NCBI RefSeq assembly: GCF_000219625.1
Contig: NC_018207.1
Span: 930,001-994,000, forward strand
Reading direction: 5' to 3'
Origin: Zymoseptoria tritici IPO323
Taxonomy: Eukaryota > Ascomycota > Dothideomycetes > Mycosphaerellales > Mycosphaerellaceae
DNA: 64,000 nt
Shown piece after piece: positions 21,318-32,432 of the stretch. How positions within the stretch are numbered: position 1 is the first letter of the stretch; each line of letters starts with the position of its first letter. The position numbers and the translations under genes are program-made. Under the pieces are notes generated by a model, which worked only from the letters and a program-made list of their open reading frames with translations, did no database searches and was not told the DNA's origin.

Positions 21318-23092
21318 GGCTTGGTCTGAGATGGGTTGACCGATCAGCGAGTATGGTCCCGTGCACATTGAATGCGAGGCATAGAGCAGAAGCGTTCGAA
21401 ATCCCGGGAACATCCTTTGTCGAGTCTCGACAGCGCGCCTCGAGCCTCCAAACAGTCCGAAGCTGCTGTGGCGCCAGGATTACAAACCTCTGGCCCGTCC
21501 ACACGCGCGCTTGCTTTCTGCACCAAGAACCAGCATGATCCAGACCCCAGCTGCGTTGAGATCCCGGCCCATGCGAAGCGTATCTCCAGACGCCGGCGCT
21601 TGCCGTGAAGAGAGTTTACGTGGGGTTGAAACAATAGTCAATCATCCTACCGATGCCCTGCAGCATGCTGCATGGCCAAGCGACGAGCCGCATCCTGACC
21701 TGGCCTTCGCAGGGGATGAGGTTACATGGCGTTGCGGTCAGAGAGCCGATGGTGATAGCCGGCGCATGCCGGCGCATCGTACCTTGCTGCCGCCAAATTT
21801 AGCAACAGCGGAGGTCTCGCCGCATGACACTGTGCTTTCATGTACTCTAATTTGTCGAGATCGTCAAGTTGGGATGATATGGAAGGCTTGACAGCGGCTG
21901 GAGGAATGGTTCCGATCAAGCTGCCACTTCTCACGTTGAGCAGTATCTCTACAAAGCGGGACGGCAAAACATCGATTTCACTGCCAGTCACCATCGTCCA
22001 AACAAGCAATCCAAGCGCCAGCCGAGCCTCGACTGTTGAACAACAAGCATGATGCCAAACCTAGTTCAACTTCAAAACAATCGCCCTCCTCATCTTTGTA
22101 CATCCCACTCCCTCCTGCATCCGTCTTCAGATCTATTCTCAGAATCTCGCCCTACACCTCGACTCGCACTCTACGACTCATCATTGAGTCATCAACAAAC
22201 CGCATCACTAGTCGCCGCTAGCGCGTATATCCCTCTAGCATGTATGTCAGCCGCCAAGTTATACTAACGCACTTCTCGCCGAGAAAACTCCACGATCCTT
22301 ACTGTCCACGAAAGTCTAACATGGAACTCCATGCTCAAACCCTCCAGCCCAGCACACACCCGTAAATCCAGACCAGGAAACGCCTGCGAATTCACTTCTC
22401 CAAGCAAGCAAGTCAAGACGAAGTGTGAGTCGGGAGATGGTTCCGCGCCGAGATGTCGATGTGACATTTTCGCGACCCATGGCGGGAAAGAGGGGAAGAG
22501 AGTTTTTCCTTGCCAAGGGGCCCTAACGGTAACTATTAGATTTATACCCTGTGATGGGAGTACGGAGATCACAAACCCGTGCATATCAGCCCTCCATCTG
22601 GCATCGGGGGCCGGAGGCTCGATGCCACTTCCTCCGTGACGAAAGTCGATTTAGCGTTGGTGATGCTTGCTGTTGGTGCGCTGGTCCTTGTCCTTGCCGA
22701 CTAGGGGTGGGAAAAGGTTCTTGACTCGAGAGTCGAGATGGATGGCATTGTTTTGGTGTGAAAGTCGTGCGAGGGAAGGCGGTGGTATGCTGTGACTAGA
22801 ATTCCCTGGCGGTCGAATGTCGAGTCTTAATATGTGAAGAGCGAGTAGTGGTGGCCGCGGATCTGTTGACTGCAAAGGTCTCATTTGCAGTCATGGAGTC
22901 GTAGAGGACTGGCTGCACTTCTGCGCTTCAGGGGATGGTGGAGTGCGGGATGTTGTGGCAACCGTTGTGTGTAGTCGGTTCATCTATCTGCGACGTCTTC
23001 TCTCTTCTCGACACTTAGCGACTCGAATGATCGTCCCACTTTGAACTTATGTTTCTTTTCCTGTTTCTACGCTGTCTGTTGAGCTTTGGTTC
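21318..23092. other. Intergenic
   Basis: Nearly 1.8 kb between the 3' ends of uL3m and ALG10. Only short, unrelated frames are present and none is supported as a gene. I see no clear repeat or RNA gene. Confidence 0.45.
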
Positions 23093-24973
23093 TCACCACA
23101 TAAACCTCTGCACCATTCCCGGTTCCTGCGGCCACGCGAACCCTTTGTTCAAAAACACCCATCCTGTCACCGCGTTCACAGCAAGTAACCATACCGTTTC
23201 CACCACAACTCTCCAGTCATACTCCCTCAACACCTCCGCCCAACTCATCTTGCCTTCCTTCCCTTGGCTGCGCATGATAGCGCTCTCGTGAGTAAGGCTG
23301 GGTGATGATAAAGGCACATGCATCCTCCAGAAAATGTACGGCACGATACAATACCTCGGTTCGACGAGGGGAGCCGTGCAGAGTGTGAGAGCGGTGGTGA
23401 AGAGTAGGGTTAGGGCGAAGGAGATTGTGGGCGGGGTGGTACCGGTGGGGAGGGAGATTGATCTTGTTCGCGCGATGGAGGGGGCGGATTGTGCCATGGG
23501 TTCGGTGGCCTCCTGTTTCTTCTCCTGCTGGGAGGGTTGAGATCGTCCAGGAGATGACGTGGTTGGTTGTATGGGGAGTGGTGTGCCGCGGGTATGTATC
23601 ACTGCCCAACCGCAGAGGATGTAAACCGGACAGAGAGCGTAGCGCACCCACCATGGTCGCATGATGAGGCGGAAGATGTAGAAGTAGTAGTGTCGGTTGT
23701 CGGCGAGGAGGAAAGGATGGATGGTTGTGTTGGCGTAGACAATCACCATGGCGAGGGCGGTGAAAGCCACGAATAAGCTTAGTCGTGGAAGGAGATTTCG
23801 CCGGCGGAAGATGAGAAGAGGTTCGATTCGGCAGAAGGGGAGGGTGAGGTGAGAGAGCAGGGTCAAAGGGACGAGCAGAAATTGAGGGAGGAGGAGTGGC
23901 CAGGCGAAGAAGGCGGTGAAGGTCTGGTGGTAGAGGAGTTGAGGGATGTTAGGGGTCGCGACGTGGTTCGATTTGTCGCCTAGGACGACGGAGCCGTTGA
24001 GGAGGATGAAGGTGAGGAAGGAAGAGAGGAGGAGGATGGAGGGGAGGAGGGCACGGAGGATGGAGAGGAGGTGAGGCGGGCGGGTGAGGGTTCGGAGGAA
24101 GCAGACGGAGAGGGAGAGGAGGGTGCGAATGTAGTCTGGGGATGAGTGTTAGCTGGTGCGATGGGCCGTGTGGATGGGATGCGTACCCTCGAAGAAAGCG
24201 TCTCTCACTGGAGGATCGTAGACCACGCCCATTTTCCAACTCGTCCTTGCCAAGCTCATCATTGAGTCGCCAAATCCTTCTGCTCGTCGATACATCGACT
24301 CCTTGACCACTTTATGGCCCTGATCCAGTTCCACAACGGTAGTCAAGATCGCAGGCATGACCGCCACCCAAAAAATGTTCGTCTGGCGAAACGTCAAACT
24401 CAGCAATCCCAACACCGTTTGCACCACCATCCTTCCAAACGAGAGTTTCTCCTGCGGCAGACATTTGAGGAAGTACCAGTAAAATACCACGACCGACAAA
24501 GTGGACGCCACATCAGTGTAGTACAGCGCAGAGAAGAAGAACAGCGGCGGGAAGAGCACGATGTTCAATGCACTATGCGTGGCTAGGACACTGCTTACTC
24601 GACCCCGCTCATGGTTCGTCCTTCTCCGCACGGTGTAAGTCGCGCGGACGACCAAAAGAAGAGCGAAAAGGCAAATGACGTTCAGAAATCGCAAGGCCGG
24701 GATGGAGCAACCGATGAGTGGTTGGAGGGCGTAGGAGAGGAGGTAGAGGCCGGGAGGAGTCGTGATTTTAGGGTCCCAGATGTCCCAGTGAGAGAGGCAG
24801 TAGTGTTGTGCCTGGCGGATGTGGAAGACTTCGTCCTAGGGGGGATGTGAGTTTCCGTGGTCATACTGGGAGTGTTGTTTGAGACGTACGAGATATGGTT
24901 CCGGCACGGTGTTGTTGACGGCGTTGAACCAGAGGGAAAGAGGTGCCAGGAGGGCCGCTATGGGAGCGGCCAT
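23093..24973 (-). CDS. ALG10: ALG10, dolichyl-P-Glc alpha-1,2-glucosyltransferase
   Basis: Three exons (24973-24890, 24835-24187, 24135-23093; introns 24836-24889 and 24136-24186, both GT-AG) give 591 residues. The enzyme adds the third, terminal glucose to the lipid-linked oligosaccharide in the ER lumen. Diagnostic blocks are VPEPYL|DEVFHIRQAQ at the first splice junction, HWDIWDPKITTPPGLY, FFFSALYYTDVASTL, FRQTNIFWVAVMPA and HPFLLADNRHYYFYIF. Many hydrophobic segments agree with a multispanning ER protein. A Ser/Pro/Gln-rich insert sits before the last membrane block. Two of the three exons are joined across phases that preserve the frame exactly. Confidence 0.93.
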
Positions 24974-25242
24974 ATTATCTTGTGTCTCTCTCGCTATGTT
25001 GGACGACTTCTCCTGGATCTTGTCGTCGATATGGAGTGCACAACGTGATGTCTCGAGAGAAAGAAATGCAACTGCCGAAAGGAGACATTCCATCGGACTT
25101 GAGTCCGCCCACGCGCTCCACCTGTTTCCAACGCGTCTTCCCAAGCGGATCTTAGTCTAGGTATTTCCCACTTCTACACACCAAAGTCATGCATTGAACA
25201 ACAACCTCACCGTCCCGCCCTTCCTCACCACCGCCGCCCGCC

Positions 25243-26085
25243 ATGGCTCTCCCACTCCCACCAGGCCTAACACCCAACGAAGTCGGCTTCCTCTGCGAAA
25301 TGGAACTCGTAACGATCATCCCCCGCCAACGTCTCGACTCGCTGGAACTTCTCGGTGTAAGAAATGCGCCTTCGTATTCCTCTACTTAAACTCGACATAC
25401 TGACTATCTCCTCTCAATACAGGGCCCCACAAACACCCTCACTCCACCCTTCCCAACCACTCTCCCCCTCTGGCTCGCCCTCCTCCTCAAACGCCAAAAT
25501 CGCGCCAACATCTCCCCTCCACCCTGGCTGACCCTCGACTCCCTCACCGCCCTGCTCGAATTCGAAACCTCGCCCGATCTCGCCGGTGTACTCGCTCCGT
25601 CGCCTACACTCCCCGCTCCACGCTCTGTCGCCTCATTACCAGACGACCCATACCTTGAATCGTCCACCCTCGAATTGTCACCACCATTCGTTAAAGACGC
25701 ATGCACGTCAAAAGCGCAGGACAACGCCCTTCCGTTCCACTGGCTGGAAGTCGCGCATCTACTCCTCACGCATGCGGCGGAGGACTTTGAGGATGGAGAT
25801 CAAGTAAGACGACTCGTGCGGGACTTGAGGGAGGTGAGGATGAGTAAACTTCGGAAAGGTTTTGCTGTGTTGGATGCTGGAGGGGCGGTGAAGTTGAATG
25901 GCGTGGGAGCGCTTGAGGTTGCGGAGGTCAGGGGTTTTGTGGGAGGAGTGGTGGATGGGTTGAGGAAGATTAATCGCAGTCGGGAGGAGGCGAGAAGGGA
26001 GGGGATGATGGAGGAGAGGGACGGGTTGGAGGGGAATGGGTACCAGAACAGTTACGATGACGATGAGGATGATATGCAGTTATGA
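25243..26085 (+). CDS. PSF2: GINS complex subunit PSF2
   Basis: Two exons (25243-25356, 25423-26085) give 258 residues. The intron 25357-25422 starts gtaaga and ends atacag. GINS (Sld5-Psf1-Psf2-Psf3) joins Cdc45 and Mcm2-7 in the replicative helicase. The N-terminus reads [18 protein letters not shown]. It continues with [16 protein letters not shown] and PPWL, then [17 protein letters not shown] and [17 protein letters not shown], the conserved helical core. The C-terminal tail (about 40 residues) is Arg/Glu/Asp-rich. The gene is divergent from ALG10, with only about 270 bp between the start codons. Confidence 0.93.
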
Positions 26086-27290
26086 GACGATGTGGACATG
26101 CTGGAACAATCGTGAGCTTGGAAGATGGACAGCAACTCCTTTGGCGAGAACGGCACCGCCGTGCATATTTGCACGGCATGCGATACTATTGCCTGATGCT
26201 GCACAGTCACGGTGACGGTCACGAATACGGCTACTGCTACAGCTACGCACTGCCCCAAACGAAGGGGCGCGAGCAGCCAGACCGCTCCCTACACCGTCCA
26301 TGGAATACACTCCGGCCACGCTCTCTCCCTCATCAGCATCCCTCTCCAGGCCGACCATTTCTGGTCAAAGCCCTTCTTCCCGTTGCGCCTGGACGGCACT
26401 TGTACGCTGGTCAGAAGGGCATTCTTCCGGAGTCAGGATCGCGAGTTCATGGGTCTGCCGACTACCTCCCGCCCAGCTGTGCTGGTGGCCGATTAACAGG
26501 GGATAGAGGTTCGGATGAGGGAGTCATGCTCACTTCCTCATCCGCAACCCTGTCCAGGCCTCATCGTTTCTGGAGAAGCCTTCCTCTCGCCGCGCCTGAA
26601 CGGTGGCTTCAAGCTGAAGAGAAGATGGCGAGTATGTGGGTCCGCTCCCTAGCTTCCTAGCTGTCGTCGACTGGTCGACTGGAGATGGAACTGCGGATCA
26701 GAAAACACGCATAGCGAAGCAAGGCGAAGCTCACGTCCAAGCAATCGCAGAGCTAGCTGTCTGCAATGGCTGTGGACTAAGCTTGCAGGCTGGAAGAAAC
26801 AATCTGGAAGTCTGCGAATTGCCGACGAGAAGAGACCTAGCAGGCTAACACTGCCTTCTCTTCTCGAATTCGCGCTCCGAGGTAGACCCGCGAATTCCGA
26901 AGTCGAGACATTGCTGCGTGTTGCAATACCACTGCTGAGGTACTGTCTGCATCTTTTGATGCCCACCTTTTTCCTTGGCTTGAGTATCAAGTCACAAAAG
27001 GCATAAGCAACAAAAACGATCAGACATCCACCGGTTTTGACCGGAGACAGATGCCTAAGTAGCCATCACCCGAGACGTCCTATACATTGAACCATGTTCC
27101 GACTTGCATCACGTCCTTGCTTATTCGGACGAGCACAGCACCTAGACCTTGCCGTCGTCGTCTCTGAGCGCCGCGATTGAGCCAGATAAACCAGTCTCGC
27201 CGCCGCGTATTTTCTCACTTCTTCTCCCCAGAAGAGACATCCAGCGATTATTCCAATTCCCAAATCGATTCGTTCCAAACTTCCAGCAAG
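26086..27290. other. Intergenic with a diverged direct duplication
   Basis: No gene is supported. Two related stretches, about 26328-26400 and 26534-26603, share CTCATC..C..CCCT.TCCAGGCC and further words up to GCGCCTG(G/A)ACGG, which suggests a diverged local duplication. Frames through them look protein-like only locally (LISIPLQADHFW and LIRNPVQASSFL) and end quickly. It may be a decayed gene. Confidence 0.4.
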
Positions 27291-27633
27291 ATGAACCTCT
27301 CCCATCTCCTCCTCCTACTCTCCTTAGCCTCTTCCTCCCTCGCCTGGTTCTACTGCTACAACCCCAACCACGACGATGGGTATTGCAAAGGCGAAGACAC
27401 AGATAAGTACTGGGGTTCGCAGCCATGTTGGGAGGTACGACCTCGCCTCCTCCCCCGCTCCTTACTTCCCCCCGTATTTGCCAAAGGTTCTCGTCGCGAA
27501 TGTAGGGCACTCCCTGTCAAAGAAAAGGAGGGAATGGGGTAAGTCTTCCTCAGCAGGCTCGAATTCCCGCGAGAAGTTTTGTCTAGGAGAGGCGGTTTGC
27601 TACCTCTCTCTCCCTCGGTTTACTTCGTCGTGA
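27291..27633 (+). CDS. Candidate small secreted Cys-containing protein
   Basis: The frame begins MNLSHLLLLLSLASSSLAW, a strong signal peptide with a likely cut after SLA. The mature part carries CYNPNHDD, GYCKGEDTDKYWGSQPCW. A donor (GAG|gtacga) follows at 27435. Two acceptors, ending at 27486 or 27522, both rejoin a frame that runs to 27633 and adds SREKFCLGEAVC. The product would be about 84-96 residues with five cysteines. Small secreted proteins of this kind are common in plant-associated fungi; no function is assigned. The 3' half of the model is uncertain. Confidence 0.5.
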
Positions 27634-28035
27634 ATGAAGCTTATGGAGGCACTTGTATTGAAGGGAGTTCGAGCTGATTGTTGGTAGTGTACGCATGACG
27701 CTTGGGCAAATGATCCCGATCCGGTTGTGAGGGATGAGAGGAGGAATCACGCTTGGTGTTGAATGGAGGGAGGAATGGATGGGATGGGGGCGGAGGGGGA
27801 GGCGAGGGAGAGAGGGCTTGATTTTGAAGTGACGGATGTGAGGGGGTGGTGGACGTTGAGATGGGGTGGGTGACGGAGGCGATGTGGCTGGGCGGATTGA
27901 TCTCCTATGAACGGTAGAGCAGTGGGAGACAAGGAATGTGAAGAAAAACGCGCTTGTACAGTTGGCTGTTCCTGCAATGCCAAAGAGGCAATGCATATGA
28001 ATCTCCACAGATATTCCCACTCCTATCAACAATAT
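27634..28035. other. Intergenic
   Basis: A 400-bp gap between convergent genes. Purine-rich tracts on the plus strand near 27760-27860 are seen; no gene is supported. Confidence 0.45.
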
Positions 28036-30171
28036 CTACAACATAAACCTTGCCGCCCCCTGCCCCTTCCCACTCTCCCTCACCTCTCGTCCTTCCACAT
28101 CCCTCATCTCGCCCTTCTTCCCAATAACTTTCACCCCACCCCTCTTCAACTCACCCACGACCTCCTTCCTCTCCTTCTTCCCCTTGCCCTCTCCACTTTC
28201 CCCGTCCTTACCAACATTACCCAACGCCTTCCTCCCCCTCTCCTTCTCCCTCCTCCTTCTCCTCTTCCTCTCGTCGCGAGATAGTTCCTCCCTCCCAGCC
28301 GGTAGTCCCGACTTACCAACCACCTCTCCCCTCTCATTCTTCACCCCCTCACCCGCACGGTAAACTTCCTGCGGCGCGAGTTGGCTGGCGCCCGCGACGT
28401 CGCCACCTGCACTTGGCCGCGCGTCTTCGAGCGTGACGACGGGTGCGTCGACGCGGATGTCGAGGGTTGGAGCGGGGGCTTTGGGGCGGAAGGACCAGGA
28501 TGATAAGCTGTCTAGTTGAGAGGAGACTTCCCGCCAGAGAGCGGTGATTTCTTTCTCTTCTTTCGCGGTTTTGTCGTCTGCGGCGGAAGTGTAATTCGGA
28601 TCGGTGAGGCGGAGATGTTCTTCTTCGTACTCCTCCGCGAGACCTTTTTTGCTCTTCGAGTCGTCGAGTTCGAATTTTTGTCTTCCCCTGCGCGTGCCGT
28701 CACCTGTGGCGAGGTCGTCTGGTCGACGACGGGGAATGTCCTGGAAGTCGAAGGCGAGGATGCGGCGTTTGATGAGTTCTTCGATGGATTCCGAGATTTC
28801 GGCGGTGATGACGGGGATGGGTTTCCCTGTGCGTTCGAAGTCCAGGTCTTGTTCGAGGAGGGAGTTGACGGGACGGTCGGCGGCGCGGGCTTCTCCACTG
28901 AGAGTCCATTCGCGTTTGGCGACGTTGGCGGCTTCGAGTTTGCGGATTTCTTCGGCGAGGGCGGCACGGCGGCGTTCGTGAGCGGAGCGGCGGTTCAGGG
29001 GGTTAGAGGGGTCGATTTGTTGGGCGTCTTCTTCGTCGGGTTCTTCTTCAGAAGCTTCGTCTTCGAAGAGGTCGCGGTGGACGGCTTCCATTGTGCGGGT
29101 GAGGTCTTGACCATCATCTGCTTCGATCGGTGCCTTAGAGGGAAAATTGTGAGGATGAGGTCTGCCCTTTTTGTTGGCCTTCTTTTTCTTCTGCGCGGGT
29201 GGTGCGAAGAAGTCTTTGTACATGACTTCGTTGGTATTGCCCATGCTTCCGAGGCCGTCCATTTCGCCTCCGTCAAGGTCTGAGGCGTCGTCCTCGCTGA
29301 GAGCGTCTGGGTCGCCGAATGTTGGGCCGTCTTCGTCGTCTTCTTCTGCCGAGTCCTCGGCGCCCGCTTTCGATGCAGAGCCATTCGTCAGTGCGGCTGA
29401 TGCGCCTTGTCCGAGTGGATCAGCATCCCAGTCGACGTCTTCTTCATCACTAGCGGCTCCATCGTTGTCGCCTTGCGCGTCTTGCTGTTCGAGGAACTCA
29501 GATTGCTTGTTGAAGTCGTCGATGGAGAAGAAGCCGTCGTTGAGGCCGAATTTATCCGTGACCAGTTCCGCTGCGGGTTCTTCATCGTCGAAGTCTTCCT
29601 CCTCCTCCATGTCGTCAAAGTCGTCGTGCATCTCCTCGTCCTCGCCATCCAGCGCATCCTCATCACTATCCTCATCCTCGTCGTAGACCTCATCGCCATC
29701 ATCCACACCCTCAATCTCATAGTCCACGCCTTCCACACCCAGATCCTCGTCATCCTCCTCCTCAGCAGACTCTTCGTCCGCGAATTTAACCTTCTTGCCA
29801 TTTGTCACCACATCATCCTCTCCATCACTCTCGCTCTCAACCTCCAACGTCTCAAGCTCCCTCTCCGCCTCCTCTCTCGCAGCATCAATCACCCTCCTCG
29901 CCTGTTCCCAGACCTGCTCCACCGCAAATCCATCTGTATGTAATTGCTTCAAGCGCAAGACATCTTCATCTCCACCGATATCTCCTCGCTTCCTCTTCTT
30001 CCGCGACTCTTTCAGTCGTTGTTGTTGTTCGGCACTGACATCTTTCGCGAGTGGATCGAGGAAGTTTTTGAGATATGCGATGGCGTCGGTGTAGAGTGGC
30101 AGGGAGGGTTGGAGGAATTCGTGTGGTGCGGACTGCAACGTCGATACGAAAGGCGTTGATACCTTCGCCAT
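28036..30171 (-). CDS. MPP10: U3 snoRNP protein MPP10
   Basis: An uninterrupted frame of 711 residues. Mpp10 acts with Imp3 and Imp4 in the SSU processome, which cleaves pre-rRNA to release 18S rRNA in the nucleolus. The N-terminal part is helical and basic. The middle is extremely acidic (runs such as SAEEEDDEDLGVEG and DDFDDMEEEEDFDDEE). The signature C-terminal half has NEVMYKDFFAPPA, WTLSGEARAADRPVNSLLE, LDFERTGKPIPVITAEISE, SIEELIKRRILAFDFQDIP and GLAEEYEEEH. The tail is a Lys/Arg-rich coil (ERKRRRRREKERGRKA region) as in other Mpp10 proteins. Confidence 0.92.
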   Translation of the reverse strand: MAKVSTPFVSTLQSAPHEFLQPSLPLYTDAIAYLKNFLDPLAKDVSAEQQQRLKESRKKRKRGDIGGDEDVLRLKQLHTDGFAVEQVWEQARRVIDAAREEAERELETLEVESESDGEDDVVTNGKKVKFADEESAEEEDDEDLGVEGVDYEIEGVDDGDEVYDEDEDSDEDALDGEDEEMHDDFDDMEEEEDFDDEEPAAELVTDKFGLNDGFFSIDDFNKQSEFLEQQDAQGDNDGAASDEEDVDWDADPLGQGASAALTNGSASKAGAEDSAEEDDEDGPTFGDPDALSEDDASDLDGGEMDGLGSMGNTNEVMYKDFFAPPAQKKKKANKKGRPHPHNFPSKAPIEADDGQDLTRTMEAVHRDLFEDEASEEEPDEEDAQQIDPSNPLNRRSAHERRRAALAEEIRKLEAANVAKREWTLSGEARAADRPVNSLLEQDLDFERTGKPIPVITAEISESIEELIKRRILAFDFQDIPRRRPDDLATGDGTRRGRQKFELDDSKSKKGLAEEYEEEHLRLTDPNYTSAADDKTAKEEKEITALWREVSSQLDSLSSWSFRPKAPAPTLDIRVDAPVVTLEDARPSAGGDVAGASQLAPQEVYRAGEGVKNERGEVVGKSGLPAGREELSRDERKRRRRREKERGRKALGNVGKDGESGEGKGKKERKEVVGELKRGGVKVIGKKGEMRDVEGREVRESGKGQGAARFML

Positions 30172-30499
30172 GTTGTATTGTATCGTGCAAGTTGGATATG
30201 CACAGCCGGATATGTCCCTTGTCGTCTCATGGAATTCTTTTTAGAGTTGAAAATGATAGAGCGGAAAGCATTCCGCTGGACTTTTGCTTGTGACCAATGA
30301 GATGTGAGATTTCTCGACCTCATCCTCTCTTTCCCTTCATAGAAGTGGAGATCTGACTTCACTCGTAGTCCGTCGCCAAGCGATCACATGTCGGCTGGAA
30401 TGCATATAAAGATATACAACAGGCTCAAGTATCTTCTCTATACATCTCCTTGCCCTTCTCAATGCCCTCATCTTGATCTCAATCCTTCTCGCTAGCAAG

Positions 30500-32155
30500 A
30501 TGATCCTCACAGCGCTCTACGGTGCCTTTGAAGCTCTCATATACGGCGCCCTGCCCACAATCCTGATCATCGTTGTTGGCGGATCAATCGTCCTGGGGTA
30601 TACAACTCTTTCCGACATTCCAGGACCGTTCTATGCCAAATTCACCGACTACTGGCGATTCAGAGTCGTCGGCAAGCGGAACTCCCACGAGACATATCTC
30701 AAGTTGCACGAAGAATATGGCGACTTTGTCCGTATTGGGCCCAACTGCGTGAGCATCAGTCGTCCGGATGTCATTCCCTTGATATACGGCATCAACGTCA
30801 AGGCGGTAAGTCATTACAACCGATCAAAACGATCAACCACCTCAACCCACACAACTCTCACACAACCTCCTCCTCAGACCAAATCCGACTTCTACACCGT
30901 CTGGCAAAACGTCGTCAACGGCAAACGCACCGCCTCCCTCGTCTTCACCACCGACGAAGCCCACCACGCCACCATGAAACGCCCCATCGCCAACGCCTAC
31001 TCCCTCTCCACCCTCGTCGAATTCGAGCCCCTCATCGACTCCACCACCGCCGTCTTCCTCTCCCGTCTCGACTCCCAATTCGCCTCCACCGGCGCCGTCT
31101 GCGATCTCGGCACCTGGCTGCAATGGTACGCCTTTGACGTAATCGGCGAACTCACCCTCTCCAAACGCCTGGGATTCCTCGAAAAGGGGGAGGACGTGGA
31201 GAACATCGCCGCCAACGTCGCGAGGAATTTCGATCGTTGTTCGTCGCTCGGGCAGATGCCTTGGTTGGACTTGATTTACAAGCATCCTTACTTTCAAGCG
31301 CTGTTCCTCAAGTCGCCTGTCAATCCAATCATAGCGTTCGGCCAGCGCCGCCTTCAAGAACGTCTCGACGACAATGAAGACACACCCCCTCCCACCGACC
31401 TGGGCATCACCGACCCGTCCCTCGCCGCCAAAGTCCTCCACACCACCCTCCCCTCCAAACCCGACTTCCTCTCCCGCTTCCTCACCCTACACGAAACTCA
31501 ACCGGAAATCGTCACCGAAAACACCCTCCTCGCCTACCTCTTCATGAACATCAACGCCGGCTCCGACACCATCGCCTCCACCGTGCGCGCTTTATTCTAC
31601 CACCTCCTCCGTCACCCTTCAACCCTCACCACCTTGATGACCGAACTCGACGCCGCGCATGAAGCGGGGAACTTGACTCTCCCCCTCCCGACCTGGTCCG
31701 AAGTCCAACCCCTTCCCTACCTCTCCGCTGTAGTCAAAGAGTCGTTAAGACTCAACCCCGCGCTCGCTCTTCCTCTCGAACGAATCGTGCCCGCTGCAGG
31801 TATAACCATCAACGGCACATTCTTCCCTCCCAACACAGTCATAGGTGTCAACCCCTGGGTTCTCCACCGCGACACTCGAATTTTCGGCTCCGATGCAAAG
31901 GAATGGAATCCAAGCCGCTGGATCGATGGGGATGCGGAGAGGACGAGGTATATGGAAAGTCATTTACTCAGTTTCGGAGCGGGGAAGAGGACGTGTTTGG
32001 GGAGGAATATTGCGATTTTGGAGTTGAGTAAAGTTGTGCCGGCGATTCTTTGTAGGTATAAGATGAGACTGGAGGATGAGGGGAGGGAGTGGAAGGTGGT
32101 GAATAGTTGGGCGGTGAGGCAGGAGGGGTTGGAGGTGCTGTTGGAGAGGAGGTGA
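30500..32155 (+). CDS. Cytochrome P450 monooxygenase
   Basis: Two exons (intron 30806-30877, gtaagt...ctcag, 72 bp and in phase) give 527 residues. An N-terminal membrane anchor (TILIIVVGGSIVLGY) precedes the Pro-rich hinge IPGPFYAKF. The oxygen-binding helix I reads NINAGSDTIAST. ExxR is in KESLRLNPA, the PERF-like region reads WNPSRWIDG, and the haem loop reads FGAGKRTCLGRNIA with the thiolate Cys. It resembles the pisatin-demethylase-like fungal P450s by general sequence, but the substrate cannot be read from the sequence. The start was set at ATGATCCTC (30500). It converges on an MFS transporter gene. Confidence 0.9.
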   Translation: MILTALYGAFEALIYGALPTILIIVVGGSIVLGYTTLSDIPGPFYAKFTDYWRFRVVGKRNSHETYLKLHEEYGDFVRIGPNCVSISRPDVIPLIYGINVKAVSHYNRSKRSTTSTHTTLTQPPPQTKSDFYTVWQNVVNGKRTASLVFTTDEAHHATMKRPIANAYSLSTLVEFEPLIDSTTAVFLSRLDSQFASTGAVCDLGTWLQWYAFDVIGELTLSKRLGFLEKGEDVENIAANVARNFDRCSSLGQMPWLDLIYKHPYFQALFLKSPVNPIIAFGQRRLQERLDDNEDTPPPTDLGITDPSLAAKVLHTTLPSKPDFLSRFLTLHETQPEIVTENTLLAYLFMNINAGSDTIASTVRALFYHLLRHPSTLTTLMTELDAAHEAGNLTLPLPTWSEVQPLPYLSAVVKESLRLNPALALPLERIVPAAGITINGTFFPPNTVIGVNPWVLHRDTRIFGSDAKEWNPSRWIDGDAERTRYMESHLLSFGAGKRTCLGRNIAILELSKVVPAILCRYKMRLEDEGREWKVVNSWAVRQEGLEVLLERR

Positions 32156-32432
32156 GGGGATGGTGGGTGTGAGGTGATGAGGTGTAGATATGTATGTATG
32201 GGCGGCAGGGCGTTTCGTTGTGGATTGTACATAGGACGGGAGTGGATCTGGAGGCAATCTGGGAAGTGATACACATTCTTTGAGACGTCCAAGAATGATG
32301 CAGACATTCATAATCTGTATCATTTGACTCCTGTCCTCTGTCACTCACGTATCCAACCATTTACCTCCAATTCTGCCTCTCATAGCACCAGCTTTTGCCC
32401 AGAACCCTCCAAACCCATCCCCCCCAACCCCA

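Noticed and set aside
26052..26258. Minus-strand frame rich in alternating Val/Thr/Ala
   Set aside because: It overlaps the 3' end of PSF2, and its repeat-like composition comes from a GTCACNGT-type DNA pattern; no signal peptide or conserved Cys pattern is clear.
28516..29943. Long plus-strand frames opposite MPP10
   Set aside because: They are antisense shadows of the acidic codon runs (GAG/GAC) of MPP10, with Phe/Leu/Ser-rich composition and no domain.
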